A stretch of 64,000 nucleotides of DNA, from NCBI GenBank assembly GCA_963803875.1, contig CAWDOA010000013.1:124001-188000 (forward strand), written 5' to 3'. Shown piece after piece: positions 16,766-26,480 of the stretch (position 1 is the first letter of the stretch; each line of letters opens with the position of its first letter). The stretch comes from JABDIY01 sp963803875. GTDB taxonomy: Bacteria; Actinomycetota; Acidimicrobiia; Acidimicrobiales; SZUA-35. Both the position numbers and the translations under genes were made by a program. The notes beneath the pieces were generated by a model, which ran no database searches, was not told the DNA's origin, and saw only the letters and a list, made by a program, of their open reading frames with translations.

Positions 16766-16863
16766 CGGATCCATCCCTCTGTGAACCTGACCTCAGACTC
16801 GTATATCGATTGCAGGGTACAAAGCCCTTGGTCGTGACCTGTGGTTCGTGCAACGGTAGCCCT

Positions 16864-19225
16864 ATGACATCGCTCACGCCTGCCGGTCGTGCGGACGTGG
16901 CGTACGCAGAGAAACCTTCCTGCTCAGCAGGACCCCCGAGAATCGAACGCTTTCTGATAACCGGTGTGGTTCAGGGGGTCGGGTTCCGTCCCTTCGTTTT
17001 CCGCCTGGCAACCGAACTGGGGTTGAGTGGCGAGGTTGGGAACAGCGCCACCGATGTGTTCGTGACCGTGGCTGGTCCGTCGGCGGCGATCGATGCCTTC
17101 GCCAACCGGCTCGTGACCGAATCGCCCCCTCTCGCCCGAATCGACAACATCGATCGAGTCGATGCCCCTGGACCTGCGGCGGCACGCATGTTCAGTTCGT
17201 TCGCGATCGTCACATCGCACGAATCGAGTGGAGCCCGAACTCTGGTTCCGCCTGACACGGCTGTATGCGACGACTGCGTCGCCGAGCTGAACGATCCCAC
17301 CGATCGCCGCTTCGGTCACCCGTTCATCACCTGCACGAACTGTGGTCCCCGGTACACGATCGTTCGAGATCTTCCCTATGACCGGCCGAATACCACCATG
17401 GCCGAGTTCCCGATGTGCTCCGCCTGCCAAGCTGAATACACCGATCCCTCCCGCCGCCGATACCACGCCCAGCCAATCGCCTGTCACGACTGTGGTCCGG
17501 CGCTTTCCTACCTTGATCCCACTGGTCGCCCTTGCGAAGGTGATCCGATCAACCTGGCTGCTCAGGTGCTATTGGAAGGCGGAGTTGTGGCCATCAAGGG
17601 CCTCGGCGGATTCCACTTGGCCTGCCGGGCCGGCGACACTTCTGCGGTGGCCACCCTTCGGCGCCGTAAGAACCGTCCAGACAAGCCGCTTGCCCTGATG
17701 GTCGGCAGCATGGACATGGCTCGAACACTTGTGCACCTCAGTGAAGTTGAGACCGCGGAACTCGCTTCGCCCGCCCGCCCGGTGGTGCTTGTCCGAGCCG
17801 CAGAAGGCGCTCCGGTGGCCAAGAACGTGGCGCCAGGGAATCCACTTCTGGGCATCATGTTGCCGTACACCCCGATTCAGCATCTCTTGTTCGGCGCGGG
17901 TGTCGGCCCGCTCGTGATGACGAGTGGAAACATTCACGGTGAGCCGATCGTGTTCCGGGATGGTGATGTAGTGGCCAAGCTGGGTCACCTCGTGGATGGA
18001 ATTCTCACTCACGACCGCACGATCGAAGTGCCATGCGACGACTCGGTTGTGCGGGTCGTCGGAGCCGACCTGTTGCCGATCCGCCGGGCGCGGGGCTTCG
18101 CCCCGTTGCCGGTGCCGATGTCGTTTGCAAACACCGAGGTGCTGGCGGTGGGAGGCGAACTGAAGAACACCTTCACGGTGGTGTCAGACGGGCGGGCGTG
18201 GACTGGCCAGCACATCGGTGACATGGAGAACTTGGAGACGCTCCGCGCTTTCGAGGCACTGAGCGCCCAGCTGATGAGCTTCTACCGAGCGACGCCTCAG
18301 GTCGTCGCCGTCGATCCCCACCCCGGCTACGCCACCACCCGATGGGCCCGAACCGCCGGGCTGGCACCGGTTCAAGAGATTCAGCATCACTGGGCGCACG
18401 TCGCATCGGTGATGGCTGAGCACGAGCTTGCACCGCACGAGTTCGGTGCTGGGGATCGCATTCGACGGAACCGGCTACGGCACCGACGGCACCATATGGG
18501 GTAGCGAGATACTGCTGGCCAACGGATTCGGCTTCGAGCGGCTCGCCCATCTCGCCCCTGTGAATCTCCCGGGGGGAGACGGTGCGGTCCGCTTCCCAAA
18601 TCGAATGGCGCTCTCGCACCTTCACGCTGCTGGTATCGAGTGGCACGGCGCCCTGCCATCGCTGGCACCTCTGAGCGAGGCCGAACGGGCGCTGCTATTG
18701 AAGCAGTTGGACATCGGGCTCGGCTGTGTTCCATGCACCAGCATGGGACGACTCTTCGATGCGGTGGCCTCGCTGATCGGTGTCCGGCAGGAGATCTCAT
18801 ATGAAGCCCAGGCCGCCATCGAGCTCGAGGTTCTCGCCTCGCAGGCCACTACGCCCCGCCGATATCGGTTCGGCTTGGATGGAGGCGTCATCGATCCGGC
18901 GCCGGTCCTGGGTGCTGTAGTGTCGGATGTCCTTGCAGATGTCGATGTGCCCTCAATTGCGGCTGGGTTCCACCATGCCGTTGCTCAGATGACGGCTGAG
19001 ATCGTGGAACCCATGCTCCAACACCACCGTGTCGATGCGCTAGCGCTTACCGGAGGTTGCTTCCAGAACGCGCTTCTACTTCAGTTGTGTGTCGACCGAC
19101 TGCGCCCTTTCGGAGTCGACGTGCTCACCCATCGAATCGTTCCACCCAACGACGGCGGCTTGTCCCTCGGTCAGGCGTACATAGCGGCCGCCCGGTCCAC
19201 ACCGCATCAACAGGAGAACTCATAA
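16864..19225 (+). CDS. hypF: Carbamoyltransferase HypF, interrupted by one frameshift
   Basis: HypF makes the thiocarboxamide on HypE that becomes the CN ligand of the NiFe site. In order: an acylphosphatase domain (VVQGVGFRPFVFRLA), two zinc fingers (CDDC...CTNC and CSAC...CHDC), a YrdC-like domain (VVAIKGLGGFHLAC) and a Kae1-like domain (HHWAHVASVMAEH, LGIAFDGTGYGTDGTIWG, ALTGGCFQNALL). The frame changes by one base near 18442, within GAGTTCGG: dropping one T gives a seamless APHE-SVLGIAFDGTG. The C-terminal part runs to TAA 19223-19225, overlapping hypC. Either a sequencing error or a real mutation; both halves are otherwise intact. Confidence 0.88.
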
Positions 19226-19488
19226 TGTGTCTCGCAGTTCCTGGTCAGATCGTCGAAGTTCGAGACGAACGCGGCACCAGGATGGCAACGATCGACTTCG
19301 ATGGGATCAAGAAGGACATCTGCCTCGCCTACTTGCCCGACATCGTGGTCGGCGACTACGCCATCGTCCATGTTGGGTTCGCCATCTCCAAAGTCGATGA
19401 GGCCTCCGCCTTGGAAACGTTGCAGATGTTCCGGGATCTCGGGGTCTTGGAAGCGGAGCTCGACGTCGAGGGACGTGTCTCGCAATGA
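19225..19488 (+). CDS. hypC: Hydrogenase maturation chaperone HypC/HybG
   Basis: An 87-residue chaperone with the defining MCLAVPG N-terminus; Cys2 binds the Fe(CN)2CO moiety and contacts the large subunit. It starts in a TAATG overlap with hypF and its stop overlaps the hypD ATG, so translation of F-C-D is coupled. The final residues match neither HypC nor HybG closely enough to choose. Confidence 0.95.
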   Translation: MCLAVPGQIVEVRDERGTRMATIDFDGIKKDICLAYLPDIVVGDYAIVHVGFAISKVDEASALETLQMFRDLGVLEAELDVEGRVSQ

Positions 19489-20606
19489 AGTACCTGGACG
19501 AGTTCAACGACCCAGAACTTGCCAAGTCGCTGTTCGAGGAGATTCGGAGGGTCACAACCAAGAAGTGGGCGATCATGGAGGTCTGTGGGGGCCAGACCCA
19601 CGCCATCATCCGCAACGGAATCGACCAGCTCCTGCCCGACAAGGTGGAGTTGATTCACGGGCCCGGCTGCCCCGTCTGTGTGACGCCGCTCGGCATGATC
19701 GACAAGGCGTTGGAGATCGCCAGCCGACCCGACGTGATCTTCTGTTCCTTCGGTGACATGCTGAGGGTGCCCGGATCGACCCGCGACCTGTTCACCGTGA
19801 AGAGCGACGGCGGCGATGTTCGGGTTGTGTACTCTCCGCTCGACGCGGTGAACCTGGCCGAACAGAATCCCGGCAAGCAAGTGGTGTTTTTCGCAATCGG
19901 GTTCGAGACCACCGCACCGGCAAATGCGATGGCCGTTCATATGGCGAAGCAGCGCGGGCTCACCAACTTCTCTGTATTGGTGAGCCACGTTCTCGTACCC
20001 CCGGCGATCGAAGCGATCGTCGGGTCACCCAACAACAGGGTCGACGGGTTCCTCGCCGCCGGTCACGTGTGTTCGATCATGGGCACCTGGCAGTACGGGC
20101 CCCTGGTGGAGAAGTACAACGTTCCCATCGTGGTCACCGGCTTCGAACCCTTGGATGTTCTCGAAGGAATACGTCGGGTTGTCGTCCAACTGGAAAACGG
20201 CGAAGCACGACTCGACAACGCATATGCCCGGGTTGTATCCGACGAGGGCAACGTGCCTGCCCAGGACATGGTCGAAGAAGTCTTCGAGGTCTGTGACCGA
20301 CAGTGGCGCGGCATCGGCGAGATCGGTCTGAGCGGCTGGCGCCTCGCACCGGCGTACCGAGACTTCGACGCCGAGTACCGCTTCGATGTGGTCGACATCG
20401 ATGCACCCGAATCCGGTCTGTGCCGAGCCGGCGAGGTTCTCCAAGGTCTGATCAAACCCAACGAATGTGAAGCGTTTGGCAAGGAGTGCACCCCCCGCAC
20501 GCCCCTTGGAGCCACGATGGTTTCCAGCGAGGGTGCCTGCGCCGCCTATTACCAATACCGAAGGCTGTCCCCATTGCCTCCACTCGCCTCCGCTCCGCGC
20601 CGGTAG
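19485..20606 (+). CDS. hypD: Hydrogenase Fe-cyano-carbonyl assembly scaffold HypD
   Basis: An iron-sulfur scaffold on which Fe(CN)2CO is built with HypC and HypE. The conserved cysteines sit in EVCGGQTH and GPGCPVCVTP, followed by FETTAPANA and the C-terminal cluster residues in CRAGEVLQGLIKPNEC, KECTPRTPLGA and EGACAAYYQYRR. The homology ends at QYRR; the last 13 residues are encoded by the GC-rich repeat-like sequence that follows, so the C-terminus has been extended into it. Confidence 0.95.
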   Translation: MKYLDEFNDPELAKSLFEEIRRVTTKKWAIMEVCGGQTHAIIRNGIDQLLPDKVELIHGPGCPVCVTPLGMIDKALEIASRPDVIFCSFGDMLRVPGSTRDLFTVKSDGGDVRVVYSPLDAVNLAEQNPGKQVVFFAIGFETTAPANAMAVHMAKQRGLTNFSVLVSHVLVPPAIEAIVGSPNNRVDGFLAAGHVCSIMGTWQYGPLVEKYNVPIVVTGFEPLDVLEGIRRVVVQLENGEARLDNAYARVVSDEGNVPAQDMVEEVFEVCDRQWRGIGEIGLSGWRLAPAYRDFDAEYRFDVVDIDAPESGLCRAGEVLQGLIKPNECEAFGKECTPRTPLGATMVSSEGACAAYYQYRRLSPLPPLASAPRR

Positions 20607-20790
20607 CCCTGCACTTCCGCTTCGCCCTCCTCGTGCCTCGTCGGGCCTCCGCTTCCAGTTCCGGGCTTCCGGGCTACGCTCCGGGTTGCTCCGGCCTCGC
20701 TCCGCTCAAACAATTCCTCTAGTCGGTTTTGCTGCTCCGTCCCTCCGCAGCCTCACGAAATGGCTAAGCACCCCGAACCCAAGCGAGCGG
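20575..20790. other. GC-rich repeat-like spacer between hypD and hypE
   Basis: This stretch carries words shared with the two larger repeat elements (CTCCTCGTGCCTCGTCGG, GGTTGCTCCGG, TCCCTCCG) and is strongly pyrimidine-skewed on the plus strand. It lacks a clear pair of terminal repeats, so it is probably a degraded or partial copy. It interrupts an otherwise tight hypF-C-D-E run. Confidence 0.4.
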
Positions 20791-20794
20791 AGGC

Positions 20795-21835
20795 ATGATG
20801 TCGTGGGTTTGTCCTCTGCCGTTACGGCAGTACGACCGGATTGTGATGGGACACGGTGGGGGCGGGAAGCTTTCTGCGGAGCTGGTCGAGCACCTCTTCG
20901 TTCCCGCCTTCGGTTCGGTATCTGAGCACGGCTTGCACGACTCCGCCGTGCTCGACCCTGTTCACGGTCGTTTGGCGTTCTCCACTGACTCGTATGTGGT
21001 TCGGCCGCTGTTCTTCGCGGGCGGGTCGATTGGCGATCTCGCAGTGAATGGCACCGTGAACGATCTTGCCATGAGTGGGGCTCAGCCGGTGGCGCTCAGC
21101 GGTGGATTCATTCTCGAAGAAGGGCTGGAGATGGAGGTTCTCGGTCGCGTGGTCACCGAGATGGCGAAAGCCGCTCAGACGGCCGGGGTTTCGATCGTCA
21201 CCGGTGACACCAAGGTGGTCGATCGTGGCGCAGCCGACCAGCTTTTCATCAATACGGCGGGGGTTGGTTCGATCCCCGACGGGATCGACATCCGGCCTGA
21301 TCGTGCAACCCCGGGCGACGTGGTCATCGTGAGCGGTGACATCGGCGTGCATGGCGTGGCCGTGTTGTCGCAGCGGGAGGGAATCGAGTTCGGTACCGAA
21401 GTCCGATCGGACTCGGCCGCTCTCAACCGCATGGTTGCCGAAATGCTCGATGCCTACTCCGATATCCACGTGCTGCGGGATCCGACCCGTGGGGGAGTAG
21501 CTGCCTCGCTGTGTGAGATCGCCGCAACAGCAGGGGTCGGTATCACCTACGAGGAGTCGCTACTGCCGGTGCCGGCGGAGGTAGCGGCGGCCTGTTCGTT
21601 CCTCGGCCTGGATCCGATGAATATCGCCAACGAAGGCAAGCTCATTGCGATCGTCCCGCCAGAGGCGGTGGACGGTGTTATGAACGCAATGCTGGCCGAC
21701 GAGCACGGAGCCGGGGCCACCGTCATCGGTTCTGTGAACGATGACCATCCCGGAGTAGTGACTGCGAAGACCCCGTTCGGCGCCACCCGAGTGGTCGACC
21801 TTCCGCTGGGAGAGGTGCTCCCGCGAATCTGCTAG
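20795..21835 (+). CDS. hypE: Hydrogenase maturation dehydratase HypE
   Basis: A PurM/AIR-synthase-fold ATPase that dehydrates the C-terminal thiocarboxamide to thiocyanate. Features are MGHGGGGKLSAELV, STDSYVV, NDLAMSGAQPVALS, the metal/ATP site DPTRGGVAASLCEIA and the invariant terminal PRIC, whose last cysteine is the modified residue. The 346-residue length is normal. The start is ATG 20795, with GCGGAGGC immediately before it. Confidence 0.95.
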   Translation: MMSWVCPLPLRQYDRIVMGHGGGGKLSAELVEHLFVPAFGSVSEHGLHDSAVLDPVHGRLAFSTDSYVVRPLFFAGGSIGDLAVNGTVNDLAMSGAQPVALSGGFILEEGLEMEVLGRVVTEMAKAAQTAGVSIVTGDTKVVDRGAADQLFINTAGVGSIPDGIDIRPDRATPGDVVIVSGDIGVHGVAVLSQREGIEFGTEVRSDSAALNRMVAEMLDAYSDIHVLRDPTRGGVAASLCEIAATAGVGITYEESLLPVPAEVAAACSFLGLDPMNIANEGKLIAIVPPEAVDGVMNAMLADEHGAGATVIGSVNDDHPGVVTAKTPFGATRVVDLPLGEVLPRIC

Positions 21836-21857
21836 GCAACAACTACTCTCCTCAGCT

Positions 21858-22559
21858 GTGTCCCCTCGCCTGCTCATCCTCGACTTCGACGGGGTGTGCA
21901 CCTACAGCCACGACGAGATCGTGTCGAACGGCATCGATGTCGGAACTATCGAGAACCTCATCAGGCCAGCTGTGCCGGAGGTGGTCGCCGCGGTCCAAGA
22001 GGCCGGCGTCCTCGTGGCGGTGTTGTCGAACGAGCTCCCTCGGTCATGGGTCGACGAACTCGACTTGTTGGCAACGGTGGACCACGTCGTCATTTGCTCA
22101 GACAACGGGATTTTCAAACCGGACCGCCGAGCGTTTCAGCGATGCCTGTTACTCACCGGTTCCACTGCGGACCACACCGTTGTAGTCGACGATCAGCCCG
22201 ACAACGTAGTGGTGGCGGCAGCTCTTGGTATGGCTGCGTTTCACTTCGACTCCGACTTCACGTGGTCTCGCGTCGCGGGAGGCTCTAGGTGTTTGATGCA
22301 TCCGGCCTCGGAGCGGAGCTGTTCAACGCGGCAGAGTCTGCGACGCCGGTTGGACTTCTCACGGATCGATTTCCCGACCTCACCTGGGATCAGGCCCGGT
22401 CGATCGCGCGAGCCACCGACAGAGTTCGCCAGAAAAGGGGTCAGACCCGTATCGGGTTCAAGCTCGGTTGGACGTCCGCTGCCATGCGTGATGCGCTCGG
22501 GATCGATCGGCCAAACTGGGGAACGCTGTGGGACGTTCAGCGACGCACCGGCGTCTTGA
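21858..22559 (+). CDS. HAD-superfamily hydrolase, C-terminus probably frame-shifted
   Basis: Residues 1-145 are a HAD domain: LLILDFDGVCTYS (nucleophile Asp), VAVLSNELP, KPDRRAFQRC and VVVDDQPDNVVVAAALGM. After TWSRVA the frame runs 270 bp into the next gene with no resemblance to HAD proteins. A shift near 22271-22280 would give REALGV then TGA at 22294, a natural HAD ending (compare LVGV in the paralogue at 23052) that would overlap the next start. A lost dinucleotide in a GCG tract would explain it. The substrate is unknown. Confidence 0.7.
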   Translation: MSPRLLILDFDGVCTYSHDEIVSNGIDVGTIENLIRPAVPEVVAAVQEAGVLVAVLSNELPRSWVDELDLLATVDHVVICSDNGIFKPDRRAFQRCLLLTGSTADHTVVVDDQPDNVVVAAALGMAAFHFDSDFTWSRVAGGSRCLMHPASERSCSTRQSLRRRLDFSRIDFPTSPGIRPGRSREPPTEFARKGVRPVSGSSSVGRPLPCVMRSGSIGQTGERCGTFSDAPAS

Positions 22560-23047
22560 ATCTTGCCTCCTTCATTCATCCCAAGATTGAACCTGAGTTG
22601 GTCTTTCGTTCCGGGAGCGAGCTTCGGGGTCGGGTGAGCACTGCCGAGGTCGCCGCCGGGGGGAGTTGGGCTCTCGGTCTCGAGGTCGTTGATCCGCGGT
22701 TTCCGAGTTTCAACTTCCGGGCTCTCGACAACACCGCCGACAACTCGTCCGCCGCTGCCATCGTCGTCGGTGCCTTCACCGAACTCGGGTCAGCGGAGGT
22801 TGAGCATCTAGCCATCGAGTTCTCTGATGGAAGCGAAGCACGCCACGGCGTGGGTTCCAGCGCCATGGAATCACCTCCGGCAGCGGTGGCGTGGCTTGTG
22901 CGTCAGCTGGACGTCGAAGGTTCGTTCCTGGCGGCGGGTGACGTGGTGTTCACGGGCGGACTGACCGCACCGTTCGATGTCACAGGGGGAGCCACCTATG
23001 AGCTGTCGGCTGCCTCGCTCTCTGCGGTGACGCTCACTGTTTGTTGA
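22289..23047 (+). CDS. MhpD/FAH-family hydratase or decarboxylase (2-oxopent-4-enoate type)
   Basis: A 252-residue member of the 2-keto-4-pentenoate hydratase/4-oxalocrotonate decarboxylase family. Blocks seen are IGFKLGWTSAAMRDALG, HPKIEPELVF (metal-binding E-x-E), GLEVVDPRF, DNTADNSSAAAIVVG and a late GDVVFTGGLTAPFDV. It acts after ring cleavage, on the C5/C6 dienol or oxalocrotonate. A second paralogue lies at 32623, so the two may divide decarboxylation and hydration. The start is GTG 22289, overlapping the expected end of the HAD gene. Confidence 0.85.
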   Translation: MFDASGLGAELFNAAESATPVGLLTDRFPDLTWDQARSIARATDRVRQKRGQTRIGFKLGWTSAAMRDALGIDRPNWGTLWDVQRRTGVLNLASFIHPKIEPELVFRSGSELRGRVSTAEVAAGGSWALGLEVVDPRFPSFNFRALDNTADNSSAAAIVVGAFTELGSAEVEHLAIEFSDGSEARHGVGSSAMESPPAAVAWLVRQLDVEGSFLAAGDVVFTGGLTAPFDVTGGATYELSAASLSAVTLTVC

Positions 23048-23051
23048 TGGG

Positions 23052-23705
23052 TCAGACCCCGACAAGACGTGCGACTTCGCCCCACGACTCGGTTGCGTTT
23101 GCGATGTCGAACCACATGGCGGTGAGACCTACCCTCTCCGCACCGGCAACGCTTCTCGGCTGATCGTCGACAAACAGCACCCGCTCCCCGCCAACTCCAA
23201 TGATCTCCTCGGCGCGGCCGAAGGCCCTGGGGTCGGGCTTGAGAATATCGGTATCGGAACAGTCGACGATGTGATCGACCAGCGATAGGAACTCGATTCC
23301 CTTTTCCCACTCGCGGCCGTGGAAGGCCCGCATATCGTTGGTGAGGATCGACACTCCAAGGCCCGCAGCGAGGGCCAACTCGACCGTCTGTCGTGCGGCC
23401 GGCCTGATCAAGTCATCCGATGGTGGGTCATAGAGCAGCGACATGTAGTCGGAAAGGGAGAACTCTCTGCCGGCGGCCGCTCCAACGTCGGCAGCTCGAA
23501 GAGCCCAGTACTCCCGTTCGGTGATGTCACCAGCGATCATGTGTCGCCACAGATCATCAGTGGAGGGGTCGACCGGGCCCAACCACGAGAACGTTCCGGA
23601 CGGGAGATCAAGATGCTGCTCGGCCGTGGCGTGGAGCTCCACCGGGTTCAGGAGGCATACCCCACCGAAGTCGAGGAGGAGTACATCGAAGTCGCCGGAG
23701 GGCAT
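23052..23705 (-). CDS. HAD-superfamily hydrolase
   Basis: A 217-residue HAD phosphatase: VLLLDFGGVCLLNP with a D-x-G-G-V nucleophile loop, SILTNDMRAFHG (motif II), LKPDPRAFGRA (motif III) and LFVDDQPRSVAGAERVGL (motif IV). It is a paralogue of the gene at 21858, sharing the SNE/TND and DDQP signatures. The start is ATG 23705; earlier in-frame codons do not align. It converges with the hydratase gene. The substrate is unknown; a metabolic phosphoester is likely. Confidence 0.82.
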   Translation of the reverse strand: MPSGDFDVLLLDFGGVCLLNPVELHATAEQHLDLPSGTFSWLGPVDPSTDDLWRHMIAGDITEREYWALRAADVGAAAGREFSLSDYMSLLYDPPSDDLIRPAARQTVELALAAGLGVSILTNDMRAFHGREWEKGIEFLSLVDHIVDCSDTDILKPDPRAFGRAEEIIGVGGERVLFVDDQPRSVAGAERVGLTAMWFDIANATESWGEVARLVGV

Positions 23706-23776
23706 ACGACATCCTACGCATTGCTGGCGAGCCGCGGAGCTGTCCCGCAGTGCGGGGCCTATCCGGAGTGCATCGG

Positions 23777-24556
23777 CTAGCCGGCTTTCCAACCCATCTG
23801 GCGGGAGACGCGGCGGGCGAGGGTGACCACGGCGTCGGCTGTTGCCAGCCGATTCGGGTCCATCCGTTCGATTGGCCCGGCGAGACTGAGCGAGGCGATC
23901 ACGCTGCCGGAACTGTCCCGTATTGGTGCTGCCACCGAGACCACACCCGGCTGTGATTCCTCACGGTTCTCGGCGTACCCCCGCTGGCGGATCGATCGAA
24001 GCTCAGCCCGCAGTGCAGTGGGGTCAGTGATCGTGTGCTCGGTGAGTTGTGGCAACGTCCAACCTCTCAGAATCCGATCAAGCTGGGCCCTGGGGACGAA
24101 GGCCAGGAGAACCTTGCCTGAACTGGTGCAATGAGCGTCGTTGCGGCGGCCGAGTTCGGCGAACATCCGAAGGGTGTTCGGACTGTCCAAACGCTCCACG
24201 TAGACGACCTGTCGGCCATCGAGAACGCCGACCTGCACCGTCTCGCCGGTCCGGCTGCGCAATTCGGTCATCGACACGAGCACTGCCTCATGCAGCGATC
24301 GTTGGGTCGGTAGCGCACCGACCAGATCGAAAACCGACAGGCCGAGCCGGTACCGCCCGCTGCGAGGATCCTGGTCGAGCAATCCCTCATCGGTGAGGGT
24401 GCTGAGGAGCCGGTGCACCGTGGAGGTGGAGATGCCCAAGTGTTTGGAGAGGTCTGCAACCCCCCAATCCGGACGGCTGGGGGAGAAGGCCTTCAGGACG
24501 CGCGCTGCGTTGGCCACCGACGACAATCGATTGCGGGAAACCACGCTTCTGCCCAT
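23777..24556 (-). CDS. IclR-family transcriptional regulator
   Basis: A 259-residue regulator with an N-terminal winged helix (ARVLKAFSPSRPDWGVADLSKHLGISTSTVHRLLSTL spans the HTH) and an effector domain (GETVQVGVLDGRQVVYVERL, CTSSGKVLLAF, YAENREES, GVVSVAAPIRDSSG). IclR proteins commonly control aromatic ring-cleavage operons and respond to pathway acids. It diverges from the first catechol dioxygenase gene across 86 bp containing a palindrome, so it is the natural candidate to regulate that operon. Start ATG 24556. Confidence 0.93.
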   Translation of the reverse strand: MGRSVVSRNRLSSVANAARVLKAFSPSRPDWGVADLSKHLGISTSTVHRLLSTLTDEGLLDQDPRSGRYRLGLSVFDLVGALPTQRSLHEAVLVSMTELRSRTGETVQVGVLDGRQVVYVERLDSPNTLRMFAELGRRNDAHCTSSGKVLLAFVPRAQLDRILRGWTLPQLTEHTITDPTALRAELRSIRQRGYAENREESQPGVVSVAAPIRDSSGSVIASLSLAGPIERMDPNRLATADAVVTLARRVSRQMGWKAG

Positions 24557-24586
24557 GGGGTCGAACCGTACCGCTTGTACTCCACG

Positions 24587-24601
24587 TCCCGCTCTGCGGG
24601 A
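24587..24601. promoter_or_regulatory. Palindromic candidate IclR operator
   Basis: TCCCGC-TCT-GCGGGA is a perfect 15-bp dyad between the divergent iclR-type gene and the extradiol dioxygenase. IclR-family operators are often 12-15 bp palindromes in this position. A TAGGTT box lies about 5 nt before the ATG at 24643, so the dioxygenase operon may be leaderless with this dyad upstream. Confidence 0.45.
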
Positions 24602-24642
24602 AAGGCCTTCCCGTGATGTGACGGAAGGCATAGGTTCGCCAT

Positions 24643-25551
24643 ATGGGGATTCTGCGGCTGAGTCACGTCGACATCACCGTCACCGACCTCGAGCTCGCAG
24701 CCGCGTACTACACCGAGGTCATGGGCCTCGACATCAGTGCGCGAACAGACGACCGGATCTTCTTCAAGTGTTGGGACGAGCGGGATCATCATTGCCTGGC
24801 CGTACGGCACGACACCAGGGTCGGCCTGGACCGTTTCGCCTTCAAAGTCGAACACCCCGACGATCTGGCACACTTCGAATCCCGGGTCGAGTCTGCCGGT
24901 CACCCGGTCGAACGGATCGCCGACGGTGAAGAAGTCGGACAGGGCGAATCGATCCGGTTCGAGCTCCCCAGCGGCCAGGAGATGGAGTTGGTCGCCGACG
25001 TCCACAAGGTCGGCGGTCGCCTACCGCTGCTCAATCCGCCGCCGATTCCCCACGGACTCAAGGGCATCGCTCCACCCCGGATCGATCACATGTTGGTTCA
25101 CGCCGAGGAAGTGCCAGTCGTCGCCCAGTTCTTCCAGGACGTGCTGGGATTTCGCCTTACCGAACAGCTGCTCGACGGGGCGGGACATCAGATCATCGCA
25201 TTCCTGGAACGCTCCGCAAAACCTCACGACATCGCCTTCGTGCAAGGCCCCAACGGCGCGCTCCACCACTTCTCGTTTCGGCTTGACGACTGGGATCACG
25301 TGCGGCGAGCCGCCGACATACTGGCCTACAACGGCATCACAATCGACGTTGGCCCCACGCGTCACGGCCTCACCCGGGGCAACACGATCTACTTCTTCGA
25401 TCCGATGGGTACCCGCAACGAGGTGTTCACCGGCGGTTACCGACCCGATCCGGATTTCCCCACGATCACGTGGACCAAGGAAGAAGAAGGACGGGCGGTT
25501 TTCTACTACGAGGGCGTGCTGAACCAGCGGTTTGCCACGGTCCACACCTAA
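24643..25551 (+). CDS. Catechol 2,3-dioxygenase (XylE-like type I extradiol dioxygenase)
   Basis: A meta-cleaving Fe(II) dioxygenase of two VOC-type domains, 302 residues. The iron ligands are His149 (RIDHMLVH), His208/209 (ALHHFSF) and Glu260 (TRNEVFTGG). The C-terminal block GPTRHGLTRGNTIYFFDP is nearly that of Pseudomonas XylE, as is the ending with NQRFATVHT. It should open catechol or an alkylcatechol to a hydroxymuconic semialdehyde. It heads the operon with its paralogue 14 bp downstream. Confidence 0.92.
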   Translation: MGILRLSHVDITVTDLELAAAYYTEVMGLDISARTDDRIFFKCWDERDHHCLAVRHDTRVGLDRFAFKVEHPDDLAHFESRVESAGHPVERIADGEEVGQGESIRFELPSGQEMELVADVHKVGGRLPLLNPPPIPHGLKGIAPPRIDHMLVHAEEVPVVAQFFQDVLGFRLTEQLLDGAGHQIIAFLERSAKPHDIAFVQGPNGALHHFSFRLDDWDHVRRAADILAYNGITIDVGPTRHGLTRGNTIYFFDPMGTRNEVFTGGYRPDPDFPTITWTKEEEGRAVFYYEGVLNQRFATVHT

Positions 25552-25565
25552 GGAGGGACGAGACG

Positions 25566-26480
25566 ATGGAAGGTATTCTGCGACTGTCCCATGCCGAGGT
25601 TCGGGTTCCCGACCTGCAACTTGCCACTGCGTACTACGCCGAAGTGGTCGGTCTCGTGGTCACCCGGACCGAACCCGACCGAACCTTCTTGAAAGGCTGG
25701 GACGAGCAGCAGCATCACTCACTGATCCTGTCCGAGGCCCCCACCTACGGCCTCAACAGCCTCGGGTTCAAGGTGATGCTTCTCGAAGAACTCGATCGGC
25801 TGGCCATGAGGGTTCAAGCGGCGGGGTTGTCCACCGAACGATTCGAGCCGGGAGCACTCAACATCGCATCGGGCACGACCGTGCGGTTCACTGCTCCCAG
25901 CGGTCATGTGATCGATCTCGAACACGGCCAGGCCCAGGTTGGCAACGGGCTCGCACTGATCAACCCCCCTCCCGCTCCCGACGGTCTCGTCGGAATGCAC
26001 CCACCCCGGATCGATCACATCTTCCTCCTCTGTGAAGACGTCGACGGAATAACCCAGTTCTTCCGAGACGTGCTCGAGTTTCGCCTCACCGAGCAGATCA
26101 TGTCCGACGACGGACACCAGCTCACCACCTTCCTCGAACGCACCCACACCCCTCATGACATCGCGTTCCTCACCGGACCAGATGGCGGATTCCATCATCT
26201 CGCCTACTGGGTCGATGAGTGGAATGACCTTCGGCATGCAGCCGACACCTGCGCTTACCACGGTGTGGAGATCGACGCCGGCCCCACCCGCCACGGTGCT
26301 ACCCGCGGCTGCGGGCTCTACTTCTTCGACCCGGCCGGCAACCGCAACGAGGTCTACACCGGCGGCTACTGGTTCGATCCCGACGATGAGCCGACCACCT
26401 GGACAGAGGCCGAAATGGGTCGGGCCATCTTCACCTACAAGGGTCAGGTCGACCAAAGCTTCATGACGGTGCACTCGTGA
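25566..26480 (+). CDS. Second XylE-like catechol 2,3-dioxygenase
   Basis: A 304-residue paralogue of the preceding gene. Ligands His151 (RIDHIFLL), His210/211 (FHHLAYW) and Glu262 (NRNEVYTGG) are all kept. GPTRHGATRGCGLYFFDP replaces the XylE block with a cysteine in the middle. The start is ATG 25566, after AAGGAGGG. Two intact copies could have different ring specificities or form a hetero-oligomer. Its stop overlaps the phosphatase gene start. Confidence 0.9.
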   Translation: MEGILRLSHAEVRVPDLQLATAYYAEVVGLVVTRTEPDRTFLKGWDEQQHHSLILSEAPTYGLNSLGFKVMLLEELDRLAMRVQAAGLSTERFEPGALNIASGTTVRFTAPSGHVIDLEHGQAQVGNGLALINPPPAPDGLVGMHPPRIDHIFLLCEDVDGITQFFRDVLEFRLTEQIMSDDGHQLTTFLERTHTPHDIAFLTGPDGGFHHLAYWVDEWNDLRHAADTCAYHGVEIDAGPTRHGATRGCGLYFFDPAGNRNEVYTGGYWFDPDDEPTTWTEAEMGRAIFTYKGQVDQSFMTVHS

